64,000 nucleotides of DNA from Actinocrispum wychmicini (GCF_004345645.1 NZ_SLWS01000006.1:310001-374000), one strand, 5' to 3'; shown: positions 53,658 to 61,980, counted from the stretch's first letter. Numbers and translations: made by a program. The notes: generated from the sequence alone by a model not told the origin.

Positions 53658-53711
53658 GTCTCTCAGAACCGCACACAGGAATCCTGTGTGCGGGTACTCA
53701 AAGTCCAAACT
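53658..53711 (-). promoter_or_regulatory. conserved stem-loop leader element, copy 2
   Basis: This is a 54-base element with stem CCGCACACAG/CTGTGTGCGG and loop GAATC, flanked by the same CTCAGA and GTACTCAAA...CCAAACT segments as copy 1. It lies 20 bases before the TTG start of the 98-residue protein on the transcribed strand. Confidence 0.72.
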
Positions 53712-54183
53712 CGCGTTACCGCTGTTAAGCAAGGTTTTCTTGCTGGTCTATCCGCGAATACCGTCCGCTCACCCCCTCGCGGGGGTCATCGCACCTCGTT
53801 CATGTCGCTCACCCGGAAACCCGGAATCCTCGCGTGACACGTATTCGCCATCTCGTTTTTGGCGTAGGCAAATCCACTATGGAATTCTCAAAGAACGAAT
53901 GTGGGTGGCCGGGTCCGCGCGACTCACGTGCTGAGCACTGACTGCGCCTTCGGGTTGCCGCCTGTTCCCTGTCCGCCGGTTCGCGATGACCCGCTCGGCC
54001 TGACACGAGAAACTTAACATCCGTCGTCGACGGGTGTCTAGAAAAACATTCAGCCATGTGACGGGGGTCACGTGATGCAGCTGGACCTGCTGGTCACGGC
54101 GTTGCCGCACTCGCTAGGGCGGTTCGAGCTACGGCCGCAAATGTGACCGTGGTCACTCACGTGTGACGGGGTTGCTGGCGCAA
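53712..54183. other. non-coding region between early and late blocks
   Basis: I find no credible gene here. From 54056 to 54172 there are repeated GTGAC/GTCAC motifs (TGTGACGGGGGTCACGTGA, GTGACCGTGGTCAC, CACGTGTGACG) that could be protein-binding sites. The rightward block begins to the right and the leftward block to the left, so divergent promoters and the joined phage ends (cos) probably lie between here and 56.3 kb. Confidence 0.5.
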
Positions 54184-54498
54184 CTCCCCGTTCTTTAGGG
54201 GAGGGACTGAAAGTCCCTCCCTACTAAGGACGGCCGGTAGGCCGTCCCTCAAAGGGCCGTTCAACGGCCCCATGAACTAGGGCCGCTACGGCGGCCACAG
54301 AGCGAACCGTGAGGTTCGCCTGCCACTGGCGTGGCAGTCGACCCCCAAGGGGAGACGGACAAGCCGAGTGGCGGAGCGCGCTTAGGGCGCGCCTCGAACT
54401 ACCTACCTAGCTAGACGGCCTACTGCCGTCCCTACTAGGGCAGTGCCTCAAGGGCACTGCCAATAAGGGGACCCAAGTTTTGAGCTGGACAAGCTCAA
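54184..54498. repeat. array of short unrelated hairpins
   Basis: Consecutive inverted repeats with short loops: 54184-54203, 54199-54221 (GGGAGGGACT-gaa-AGTCCCTCCC), 54228-54247 (GGACGGCC-ggta-GGCCGTCC), 54254-54270, 54281-54296, 54302-54319 (GCGAACC-gtga-GGTTCGC), 54320-54337, 54376-54392 (GCGCGC-ttagg-GCGCGC), 54414-54430, 54439-54461 (GGCAGTGCC-tcaag-GGCACTGCC) and 54480-54498. Stems are 6-10 base pairs, loops mostly 3-6, and stem sequences differ. The first two overlap and exclude each other. More hairpins continue inside the HNH gene (54558-54573, 54628-54644, 54707-54722). The region is non-coding up to 54479. Confidence 0.85.
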
Positions 54499-54815
54499 GC
54501 CGGAAAAGCCGTCTCCCTGCCGGGTGGACGGCCCTACGGCTAGCAGTCCTCAAGCGGGACAGGTTCACCTGTCAGATACAGGGACCCGACTGCACTACCC
54601 ACGCCACCGAGGTAGACCACCTAGTGGCCGGTGAGGATCACCGGCTAGAGAACCTACGGGCAGTGTGCAGTGTGTGTCACGGCGAGAAGAGCGCACAGGA
54701 GGGTAACCGCGCTAAGGCGCGGCTTAGGGCATTACGGCGCAGACCGGCAGACAGACACCCGGGAATACGAGCACAGGGAAAAGACACTCCCCCGGGTAGG
54801 CAACACAGGGGGTAG
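54480..54815 (+). CDS. HNH endonuclease
   Basis: This 111-residue HNH nuclease begins SWTSSSRKSRLPAGWTALRL, then AVLKRDRFTCQIQGPDCTTH, ATEVDHLVAGEDHRLENLRA and VCSVCHGEKSAQEGNRAKAR, with paired Cys and the HNH His residues. HNH genes next to terminase genes are common in cos phages, where they help the terminase cut. The start is TTG at 54480 inside a hairpin. Several synonymous-looking hairpins run through the coding sequence, so codon choice appears constrained by RNA or DNA structure. Confidence 0.88.
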   Translation: MSWTSSSRKSRLPAGWTALRLAVLKRDRFTCQIQGPDCTTHATEVDHLVAGEDHRLENLRAVCSVCHGEKSAQEGNRAKARLRALRRRPADRHPGIRAQGKDTPPGRQHRG

Positions 54816-54829
54816 GGGTGCAGGAGTAG

Positions 54830-54850
54830 GCGCGTGCTTAGGGCACGCGC
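54830..54850 (+). terminator. hairpin after HNH gene
   Basis: GCGCGTGC-ttagg-GCACGCGC, a perfect eight-base stem whose loop TTAGG is the same as in the hairpin at 54376-54392. It lies 14 bases after the HNH stop and is followed by TTCCGG, not a T-run, so termination is uncertain. A further hairpin GGGGG-ataa-CCCCC lies at 54940-54953 in the empty stretch before 55025. Confidence 0.5.
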
Positions 54851-55024
54851 TTCCGGCATTACACGCTTGCGCGCACAGCTAGGAATGCACTAGATTCACG
54901 GGTGTTGGTTGACAAACTAAATAGAATTTCTCGCCCCTAGGGGGATAACCCCCACCCGGGGTTTACAGATCGCGGCGTATAGCGGCCCTGCGGCTATGTA
55001 CGGGTTTCCAAGCCGTTGGTCCTG

Positions 55025-55258
55025 TCATCGGCCGCTCTGGCGACGGCCTTCACGTCGTGTGATTTCCCGCATGACTTCGGGGACGCGTTGACGTACAACT
55101 TGTTCAAGCGCCGTTTGGTTCTCCAGATGTGTCAAGTACCCAAGCCAGCCGCAGACGATAAGAACCAGGACGCCAAGCACGAACACCGCCGGCCAGGGTG
55201 CTCCAGCGAGGGCGCCGATCGCCGGAGTTCCGGAAAAGATCACCCTTGTCGCTCGCAT
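55025..55258 (-). CDS. small one-helix membrane protein, paralog 1
   Basis: This 77-residue protein has a short N-terminus, then GAPWPAVFVLGVLVLIVCGW as a transmembrane helix, LGYLTHLENQTALEQVVRQR and a basic tail. It is related to the next two genes by the shared GAPWPAV...GW.(Q/G)YL.H(L/V)E core. It lies on the minus strand between the phage ends and the terminase. The function is unknown. Confidence 0.72.
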   Translation of the reverse strand: MRATRVIFSGTPAIGALAGAPWPAVFVLGVLVLIVCGWLGYLTHLENQTALEQVVRQRVPEVMREITRREGRRQSGR

Positions 55259-55353
55259 ACGCCTAGTAAATCTGATCGACTCCGTGTCGGCCTCCGTGCC
55301 ACTACGGATGCGCTACGTATGAACTACGTGTGCCGATAGCGTGATCTATCAGG

Positions 55354-55605
55354 TCAATTCATCGACGGCCGGCGAGTCCGTCGTGTGGCTGAATGAGGCT
55401 CTGACCTCGCGCGGAGCACCTTGGCCGCGTCGCCGTCCGTGATCGTTTCCAAGGCCCGCATGTGCTCCACGTGCCGGAGGTATTGCACCCAGCCGTAGAC
55501 GAGTAGTCCCGTGAGCCCCAGGACCATCACCGCGGGCCATGGAGCGCCGAAGGGCGCCGCGACCGCTGCTGGTGCCCCGGTGGCACCGAGTTCAGGCCAA
55601 CGCAT
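55354..55605 (-). CDS. small one-helix membrane protein, paralog 2
   Basis: This 83-residue protein begins MRWPELGATGAPAAVAAPFG, followed by APWPAVMVLGLTGLLVYGWV and QYLRHVEHMRALETITDGD, a single membrane helix and a charged cytoplasmic-type tail. Its first 50 residues are almost identical to paralog 3, including the DNA around the start codon, which points to recent duplication. Confidence 0.75.
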   Translation of the reverse strand: MRWPELGATGAPAAVAAPFGAPWPAVMVLGLTGLLVYGWVQYLRHVEHMRALETITDGDAAKVLRARSEPHSATRRTRRPSMN

Positions 55606-55837
55606 GCGGCCAGTATGGCCGCCCAACCGAGTCCGGACGATCAATCGGGTAGGTACATATTTGGGTAACCATTTCGGGTAAGCCATTTGGACTACATCGC
55701 GTCTCAGGTCGGCTCGTCAGCGTATGTCTGCTGGCTCATGTCGTACATCTACTTGGTTCGCCTTCGTCAGTTCGCGTTCGGCCGGTGGCGTCGATCATGA
55801 ACTACTTGTCGGTCACGACGAACCGCTTCACCCACCA

Positions 55838-56107
55838 CTAGCCGTGGTGGGGTCGGCGGTCAGATGTGGACTGGACAGCGGTAGAAGCGGACGAGTCGTC
55901 GATGGATCTCGCGCGGAGCACCTCCGCGACCATGCTGTCCGCGGTCTTCTTCAGCGCCTCTAAGTGCTCCACGTGCCGGAGGTACTGCACCCAGCCGTAG
56001 ACGATCAATCCCAAGATCCCAAGAACCACCACTGCGGGCCACGGAGCGCCGAACGGCGCTGCGATCGCCGCTGGTGCTCCTGTGGCACCGAGTTCAGGCC
56101 AACGCAT
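55838..56107 (-). CDS. small one-helix membrane protein, paralog 3
   Basis: This 89-residue protein begins MRWPELGATGAPAAIAAPFG, then APWPAVVVLGILGLIVYGWV and QYLRHVEHLEALKKTADSMV; only the C-terminal tails of paralogs 2 and 3 diverge strongly. Expression opposite to the late operon suggests a lysogenic or early role such as membrane-based exclusion of other phages (inference). Confidence 0.75.
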   Translation of the reverse strand: MRWPELGATGAPAAIAAPFGAPWPAVVVLGILGLIVYGWVQYLRHVEHLEALKKTADSMVAEVLRARSIDDSSASTAVQSTSDRRPHHG

Positions 56108-56156
56108 GTGAGGGAGTAGAGCAGACCGGCTGCCTCTTACGCGGCTAGACATCGCC

Positions 56157-56293
56157 CCGCATAATCTGCGAATAGCCTATGCGGGCGTATGTGCAGGTAG
56201 GCGCAACGTATGCGCATAAATTCGCATAGATATGCGCATAGCGCAGTTCGTCACGATGCGTTTCGCAACATCAGAAGTCAGTCATAGGGGGCA
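56157..56293 (+). promoter_or_regulatory. TATGCG/GCATA iteron cluster upstream of terminase
   Basis: Two identical palindromes TATGCGCATA (56209-56218 and 56231-56240) are spaced 22 bases apart start to start, with further partial copies (CTATGCGG, GTATGTGC, TTCGCATAGA, GGGGGCATAG) around them, ending at the terminase small subunit ATG. Two-turn spacing of palindromes suggests cooperative binding: a late-promoter operator or a terminase recognition site. Confidence 0.65.
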
Positions 56294-56296
56294 TAG

Positions 56297-56716
56297 ATGG
56301 GCTCGCGCGGCCCCGTACCGAAGCGAAGTGATCAACGCGTCCGCCGTAACAAGGATGAGACCGGCACGGTGGAGAAGCTTCCGGTCGTGGGCCAGGTGGC
56401 GGTCCCGGCTCTGGACATCGAGGACCCGCACCCGCTGATTGTGGACTTCTACAGCTCGCTGAAGGACTCGGCGCAAGCCCAGTTCTACGAGCCCAGCGAT
56501 TGGCAGTTCGCGCGGTTCACGCTGCACTTCGCGAACAAGCTGATCCAGTCGGCCCGGCCGTCGAGTCAGATGCTGGCCGCGGTGAACGCGGCACTGACCG
56601 AGCTGCTTGTCAGCGAGGGTGCTCGGCGGCGGGTGCGTCTGGAGATCGAGCGCGAGCAGACCACGGCCACCGTGATCGACGTGGCCGAGATGTTCCGCCA
56701 GCAGTTGGCTGAGTAA
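56297..56716 (+). CDS. terS: terminase small subunit
   Basis: This 139-residue protein begins MGSRGPVPKRSDQRVRRNKD, the usual start of actinophage small terminases, and has helical DNA-binding and oligomer parts (DWQFARFTLHFANKLIQS, LAAVNAALTELLVSEGARRR). It recognises the packaging site and recruits the large subunit. An opposite-strand gene separates it from the large subunit. The ATG is at 56297. Confidence 0.88.
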   Translation: MGSRGPVPKRSDQRVRRNKDETGTVEKLPVVGQVAVPALDIEDPHPLIVDFYSSLKDSAQAQFYEPSDWQFARFTLHFANKLIQSARPSSQMLAAVNAALTELLVSEGARRRVRLEIEREQTTATVIDVAEMFRQQLAE

Positions 56717-56791
56717 CCACTAGGGCCACAGGTCTGGCCGGGTTCCGAGCCGCGCCGCATAGGCGTGTCGTCTCCCCGGCTGGGCCTGTTC

Positions 56792-57367
56792 TCACGTAGC
56801 TCCTGTCGCCCGAGGATCGTCCGGATCGATCATGTCAGACTCCACAACTGGACTGATCTCCGTGAGCGCCTCTTGCGCCTCCCGATGCAGGTCAGTATCC
56901 GCTCGTTGAGCAGGTGAATATGCTTGAAGAAGTCGGGCAGCATCTTCACCATCGATAGGACGTACGCCTTCGCGTCGCTCCTTCAGATCCTGGCGAAATG
57001 TTTGCCACTCCATAACCATTCGCATCAGTTTGTGCAGACCGATCAACGCGCCAAGGCCGACAGTTATTGGCTGGGAGTTCGCGGCGAGTTGAACCAGCAC
57101 TGTTTCCCAGGGGCTAGCCATTGAAGTGCGGACAATTGCGATGCGCTCCTGAAGGGTTGGGCGGAGTAAGTAGTCCCATCGTTCGCGCCCTTCAAGGCCC
57201 CCTGTGTCTAGGAGTGCTTCCGGCGGCTTTATTGCGACGCAATATCGCTGCAACGCACCTAGAGCGTCAACCTGCCTCTGAAAGTATGCATATTCGGGCA
57301 CCTGACCTAGGTCAATAGCTACATACAGGAGTTGTGCGGCTGTTTGAACCCCTGGCGCAGTCGTCAT
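56792..57367 (-). CDS. opposite-strand cargo gene between terminase genes, unknown function
   Basis: This 191-residue protein (begins MTTAPGVQTAAQLLYVAIDL) has a mildly hydrophobic segment near residues 110-135 (QPITVGLGALIGLHKLMRMV) followed by charged helices (EWQTFRQDLKERREGVRPID) and an acidic C-terminus. It is transcribed against the late operon, so it is probably expressed in the lysogen (a moron). GC content is lower than in the flanking terminase genes. I do not recognise its family. Confidence 0.7.
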   Translation of the reverse strand: MTTAPGVQTAAQLLYVAIDLGQVPEYAYFQRQVDALGALQRYCVAIKPPEALLDTGGLEGRERWDYLLRPTLQERIAIVRTSMASPWETVLVQLAANSQPITVGLGALIGLHKLMRMVMEWQTFRQDLKERREGVRPIDGEDAARLLQAYSPAQRADTDLHREAQEALTEISPVVESDMIDPDDPRATGAT

Positions 57368-57452
57368 GGCGGTCAAGATAGCCGATTTCGTGCACGGGAT
57401 GTGCGACGTTCGGGTGGTGGTAGTCCATTGCCACAATTGATCAAGGAGCAAC

Positions 57453-59120
57453 ATGCAGGACGATCTCCTGCTGCGCGCTCCCAGTCACGTCATCGGCCCG
57501 ACCTGGCGTCGGCTGCGCGCGGGTGGCTGGCACCTGCCCGAGCGGTCTCTTGGGTGGGGTGTCATCAACTGGCTTGCCGCGAACGTGCTGCAACCGGGCG
57601 GCCCGCGGGCGGGTAAACCGTTTCTGCCGACGTTGGAGCAGGCCCGGTTTCTGGTCTGGTGGTACGCGGTCGACGAGCGCGGCCGGTTCGTCTACCGCTC
57701 GGGTTTGTTACGCCGGCTGAAGGGCTGGGGTAAGGACCCGCTCGCTGCGGCGATGAGCTTGGTCGAGTTATGCGGCCCGGTCGCGTTCTCCCACTGGGAC
57801 AACGGCACGCCGGTCGGGAAGCTGCGTGATTCGGCGTGGATTCAGATTGCCGCGGTCTCCCAGGACCAGACCCGCAACACCTTCAGCCTGTTCCCCGCGA
57901 TGGCGTCCAAGCGCCTGCGGGAAGCGTACGGGCTGGAGATCAACCGCACGATCATCTACTCGAAGTCCGGCGGGATGATCGAGGGTGTTACGTCCTCGCC
58001 GTTGGCGTTGGAGGGTAAGCGGCCGACGTTCGTGGTGAAGAACGAGACGCAGTGGTGGATCGAGGCTAACGCCGGGCACACGATGTCCGAGGTCATCGCG
58101 GGCAATGTGGACAAGGCCGCCTACGGCGGATGCCGATCCCTCTCCATCTGCAACGCGCACGTTCCCGGGCAGGACTCCGACGCCGAACGCGACTACGACG
58201 TCTACCAAGCGGTGCAGGCCGGGCAGGCGCTCGACACCGGGTTCTTGTACGACTCGATCGAGGCCCCGGCCGACACTCCCGTGTCGGAGATCCTCTCACC
58301 GGCCGAGGACCCGGAAGGCCACGAGGCCGGGATCGCCGCGCTACGGGCGGGGCTGGAGGTCGCGCGTGGTGACGCGGTCTGGCTGGACCTGGACACGATC
58401 GTCGCCTCGATCTTGGACATCAAGCGTCCGCTGACCGAGTCGCGCCGGAAGTTCCTGAACCAGGTCAATGCGGCCGAGGACGCGTGGATTGCTCCGTATG
58501 AGTGGGACCGCATCCAGTCGGATGTTCAGCTCGCGGCCGGCGAGCGGGTCACGCTTGGGTTCGACGGGTCGAAGTCCCGCGACCACACGGCGCTGGTGGC
58601 CTGCCGCGTCTCGGATGGGGCGTTGTTCTCGCTGAAGGTGTGGAACCCCGAGCTGTACGGCGGTGAGGTCCCGCGCGACGACGTGGACGCCACGGTCCGC
58701 TGGGCGTTCAGTCGGTTCGAGGTGGTGGCGTTCCGCGCGGATGTCAAGGAGTTCGAGTCCTACGTGGACTCATGGACTCGGTTGTATCACCGCACGCTCA
58801 AGGTGAAGGCGACGCCGGGGCATCCGATCGCGTTCGATATGCGCGGCAACATCAAACGCTTCGCGCTGGACTGTGAACGGTTCCTGGACGCGGTCCTGGA
58901 AGGCGAACTGGCCCATGACGGCGCGGCGGTGCTGCGCCAGCACGTGCTCAACGCGCACCGGCACCCGACCACGTATGACGCGATCTCGATTCGCAAAGCC
59001 AGCAAGGACAGCTCGCGGAAGATCGACGCCGCGGTCTGTGCGGTGCTGGCCTTCGGTGCCCGACAGGACTTCCTGATCTCCAAGAAGAATCGCAGTGGAA
59101 AGGCAGTGGTATTCCGGTGA
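57453..59120 (+). CDS. terL: terminase large subunit
   Basis: This 555-residue packaging motor has an ATPase domain with a P-loop-like LKGWGKDPLAAAMSLVEL, then SKSGGMIEGVTSSPLALEGK and VVKNETQWWIE. The C-terminal nuclease domain starts at LGFDGSKSRDHTALVACRVS (first catalytic Asp) with further acidic residues in FRADVKEFESYVDSW and SRKIDAAVCAVLAF. It cuts the genome concatemer and pumps DNA into the prohead. Its stop overlaps the portal start (GTGA). Confidence 0.93.
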   Translation: MQDDLLLRAPSHVIGPTWRRLRAGGWHLPERSLGWGVINWLAANVLQPGGPRAGKPFLPTLEQARFLVWWYAVDERGRFVYRSGLLRRLKGWGKDPLAAAMSLVELCGPVAFSHWDNGTPVGKLRDSAWIQIAAVSQDQTRNTFSLFPAMASKRLREAYGLEINRTIIYSKSGGMIEGVTSSPLALEGKRPTFVVKNETQWWIEANAGHTMSEVIAGNVDKAAYGGCRSLSICNAHVPGQDSDAERDYDVYQAVQAGQALDTGFLYDSIEAPADTPVSEILSPAEDPEGHEAGIAALRAGLEVARGDAVWLDLDTIVASILDIKRPLTESRRKFLNQVNAAEDAWIAPYEWDRIQSDVQLAAGERVTLGFDGSKSRDHTALVACRVSDGALFSLKVWNPELYGGEVPRDDVDATVRWAFSRFEVVAFRADVKEFESYVDSWTRLYHRTLKVKATPGHPIAFDMRGNIKRFALDCERFLDAVLEGELAHDGAAVLRQHVLNAHRHPTTYDAISIRKASKDSSRKIDAAVCAVLAFGARQDFLISKKNRSGKAVVFR

Positions 59121-60541
59121 CGACCCCGACTCGTCTGCTGGATCACGTCCAGCAACTTGTGGCCGACTTCGGGTCGGCGCAGACCGGCCTGGCCGACAAC
59201 GTCCTGTACTACGAGGCGCAGAAGCGCCCGACCTCCATCGGGGTGTCCACTCCGCCGGAGATGCGCGACCTGTTGGCCCAGATCGGCTGGTGCCGGGTCT
59301 ACCTGGACTCGCTCGAAGAGCGGCTGGATATCGAGGGGTTCCGGATGGCCGGCCAGCCGAAGGCCGATACCCGGTTGTGGGAGTGGTGGCAGTCCAACCG
59401 CCTGGACGAGGTCTCCAGCTACGCGCACACCGAAGCCCTGATCCATGGCCGCGCCTACATCGTCGTCTCGGCACCCGACCCGGACGACCCGTTAGCTGAC
59501 GCTAGCGTTCCGGTGATCCAGGTCGAGTCGCCCAGCACGATGTGGGCGGACATCGACTACCGGACCCACCGGGTAAAGCGCGCGGTCCGGGTCATCAAGG
59601 GAGACAGCCCCTTTGGGCCGCCGGTTCCGGACTACGTCACGATCTACCTGCCGGACTCCACCACCGGCCTGCTCCAGGGCGGGGCCTATGGGTGGACGGT
59701 GGACTTCCACGTCGACCACAACCTCGGCGTGGTCCCGGTGGTGCCGTTGTTGAACCGGTCGCGGTTGACCGAACGCTACGGCCGCTCGGAGATCACGCCC
59801 GAGCTGCGGTCGGTGACCGACGCTGCGGCCCGGACGATGATGAACATGCAGGCGACCGCGGAGTTGATGGCGGTCCCGCAGAGGCTTCTGTTCGGGATCA
59901 AGCCGGACGAGATCGCCGATGACCCCAAGGACAAGCGGAAGGTGTTCGAGGCGTACATCGCCCGGATTCTGGCGTTCGAGGACCCGGAGGGCAAAGCCCA
60001 ACAGTTCACCGCCGCCGAGCTAAGGAACTTCACCGAAGTCATGCAGGAGCTCGCCAAGCAGGCCGCCACGTACACGGGCCTGCCGCCGCAGTATCTGGCG
60101 TTCGCCAGCGACAACCCCGCCTCGGCGGAAGCCATCCGGTCGTCGGAAAGCCGCCTGGTGAAGAAGGCCGAACGCAAACAGCGGATCTTCGGCGGCCCGT
60201 GGGAGCAGGCGATGCGGATCGCCCTGCTGGTGATGGACGGGACTATTCCCCGCGACGCGCGGCGGATGGAAGTGCTCTGGCGCGACCCGGCTACCCCGAC
60301 GTTCGCGGCGAAGGCGGACGCGGTGGTCAAGCTGGCTACCGCCAGCACGCCGGACGGGCGGCCGATCATCCCGGTCGAACGCGCCCGGATCGATCTCGGC
60401 TACAGCGCCGAGGAACGCCGCCAGATGGAGACCTGGGACAAAGACAACCCCGTCACCCAGCTCGCCGCACTGACCCGCCCGGCCGCGCCCCGCTTCAGCG
60501 ACACCCCCAACGACGATCAGCCGGTGCCGGAGGCCGCGTGA
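59117..60541 (+). CDS. portal protein
   Basis: This 474-residue protein of the SPP1 gp6-like portal family has FRMAGQPKADTRLWEWWQSN, VPLLNRSRLTERYGRSEITP, DAAARTMMNMQATAELMAVP and LPPQYLAFASDNPASAEAIR. Twelve copies form the DNA channel at one capsid vertex. The GTG start at 59117 is coupled to the terminase stop, and the stop overlaps the MuF start by GTGA. Confidence 0.92.
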   Translation: MTTPTRLLDHVQQLVADFGSAQTGLADNVLYYEAQKRPTSIGVSTPPEMRDLLAQIGWCRVYLDSLEERLDIEGFRMAGQPKADTRLWEWWQSNRLDEVSSYAHTEALIHGRAYIVVSAPDPDDPLADASVPVIQVESPSTMWADIDYRTHRVKRAVRVIKGDSPFGPPVPDYVTIYLPDSTTGLLQGGAYGWTVDFHVDHNLGVVPVVPLLNRSRLTERYGRSEITPELRSVTDAAARTMMNMQATAELMAVPQRLLFGIKPDEIADDPKDKRKVFEAYIARILAFEDPEGKAQQFTAAELRNFTEVMQELAKQAATYTGLPPQYLAFASDNPASAEAIRSSESRLVKKAERKQRIFGGPWEQAMRIALLVMDGTIPRDARRMEVLWRDPATPTFAAKADAVVKLATASTPDGRPIIPVERARIDLGYSAEERRQMETWDKDNPVTQLAALTRPAAPRFSDTPNDDQPVPEAA

Positions 60542-61332
60542 CCGCCGAGGACTACGCCCTGGCCCAGGCAGTGATCACCGCCGCCCTAGTGGCGACGGTG
60601 CAGCGCCTGCTCACGTTCTTCCGGATACCGGGCCTCTCGCTGCGGGACTGGTTCACACTGCTGGACCTGCTGTACCCGTACGTGGAGGAGGCCCGGACCC
60701 GGTCCGCAGAGCTTGCCCGCCGGTTCTACGACCAGCAACGCAACCAGCACCACCCTGACGAGCCGCGTCACGATCTGTTCCTCGCGGAGTACCGGCCGGA
60801 CTGGTTCCGCGAAGCGATGGAGCCGGTTCGGACGGCGTTGAGCAGGCCCGGCGCGTCGCAGTCCGCGGTCGCCGAGGTGGCGTTGCGGGCCGCGACCCAG
60901 GTGGAGAACGGCGGACGCCGCACCCAGCTGCGTGCCGTGGACTCCGACCCCGCAGTGGTCGGGTGGGCGCGGGTGGCGACCGGTCGGGAAACGTGTGCGT
61001 TTTGCCTGATGCTGGTGTCCCGTGGCCCGGTGTATGTCTCGGCCGAGGGCGCCGGGCTGGACACCGATGACACCAGCGCCCACGACCTGATCGCCGCAGG
61101 CGACAAGGCCGCGTTGGACGAGGTGATGACCCGATGGCACCCCGGCTGTGACTGCAAAGTGGTCCCGGTGTTCAACCGCGCCGACTGGCCGGGCCGGGAC
61201 GCCTTCGTGCATGCCCGCCGGATCTGGGCCGAGCACACCCAAGGCCACACCGGGACAGCGAAGCTCAACGCGTTCCGCCGCGCACTCGACAGCGGCATCG
61301 TCGACATCCCGGCGATGTCCTTAGCCGCTTAG
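60538..61332 (+). CDS. MuF-like capsid morphogenesis protein
   Basis: This 264-residue protein has a helical N-terminus and the MuF/VIP2-adjacent signature RETCAFCLMLVSRGPVYVSA, with MTRWHPGCDCKVVPVFNRAD at the C-terminal end (Cys/His pattern). MuF proteins act in head assembly next to the portal and are often injected. A GTG start at 60538 is chosen by overlap with the portal stop; a longer frame upstream is a shadow of the portal gene. Confidence 0.88.
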   Translation: MTAEDYALAQAVITAALVATVQRLLTFFRIPGLSLRDWFTLLDLLYPYVEEARTRSAELARRFYDQQRNQHHPDEPRHDLFLAEYRPDWFREAMEPVRTALSRPGASQSAVAEVALRAATQVENGGRRTQLRAVDSDPAVVGWARVATGRETCAFCLMLVSRGPVYVSAEGAGLDTDDTSAHDLIAAGDKAALDEVMTRWHPGCDCKVVPVFNRADWPGRDAFVHARRIWAEHTQGHTGTAKLNAFRRALDSGIVDIPAMSLAA

Positions 61333-61410
61333 CGGCTTAGCCCTCTTCTCCATCCCCCTTAAGTGTCCCAGGTGGACGCTTAACCTCGACCTGCCCAGAA
61401 GGCAAGGCAC

Positions 61411-61953
61411 ATGACCGACACCCCCACCCCCGCCGTCACCGCTCCGGCCGCCGCTGTTCCCGCCACCGTGGCCGGTCCGGCTCCGGTAAGCGAGCCGCAG
61501 GCGGTGGACCAGCTCCCGGAATGGGCGCGTACCGCGCTGACGAAGGCCAACAGCGAGGCCGCGCGGTACCGCACCGAACGCAACGACGCGGTCAACGCCA
61601 CGAAGGCCGACCTGACGGCCGCGTTCGAGACCCAGCTGGCGCAGGTGACCGCCGCACACGAGGCGACCAGGGCCGACCTGGCGAAGGCCGCGGTGGACAT
61701 GCTCAAGGTGCAGGCCGCGCTCGCCGCCGACGTCCCAGCGGCGTCCGCGTTGGAGTTCGCGTCCCTGCTCCAGGGCAACACGCCGGAAGAGATCACCGCG
61801 CATGCCGCGAAGGTCAAGGCCCTGTTCGGTGGCGTGACCGCCGCCGCGGCCCGTACGCCTGCGGTGGATCTGTCCCCGTCTGGCGACAACAACCCGTTGG
61901 CGCTCAACGGGGATCCGCTCCTGGAGAGCCTGAAGAACAAGCTCGGCATCTAA
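61411..61953 (+). CDS. scaffolding protein
   Basis: This 180-residue protein has an Ala/Pro/Thr-rich N-terminus, a long charged coiled coil (LTKANSEAARYRTERNDAVN, FETQLAQVTAAHEATRADLA) and an ordered C-terminus ending LESLKNKLGI, typical of capsid scaffolds. It lies directly before the capsid gene. It should guide prohead assembly and be removed. Confidence 0.9.
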   Translation: MTDTPTPAVTAPAAAVPATVAGPAPVSEPQAVDQLPEWARTALTKANSEAARYRTERNDAVNATKADLTAAFETQLAQVTAAHEATRADLAKAAVDMLKVQAALAADVPAASALEFASLLQGNTPEEITAHAAKVKALFGGVTAAAARTPAVDLSPSGDNNPLALNGDPLLESLKNKLGI

Positions 61954-61980
61954 CCCACCACCGAAAGGCGCCCGTCACAC

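Noticed and set aside
54184..54498. tRNA cluster
   Set aside because: No hairpin set folds into a cloverleaf with a conserved T-loop (GTTCGAATC-type) or acceptor stem; loops are too short.
54184..54850. CRISPR array
   Set aside because: The stems differ in sequence from unit to unit, there is no constant repeat with variable spacers, and no cas genes are present.
57303..57314. Palindrome TGACCTAGGTCA as a promoter operator
   Set aside because: It lies inside the coding sequence of the opposite-strand cargo gene, downstream of its start, so an operator role is not favoured.
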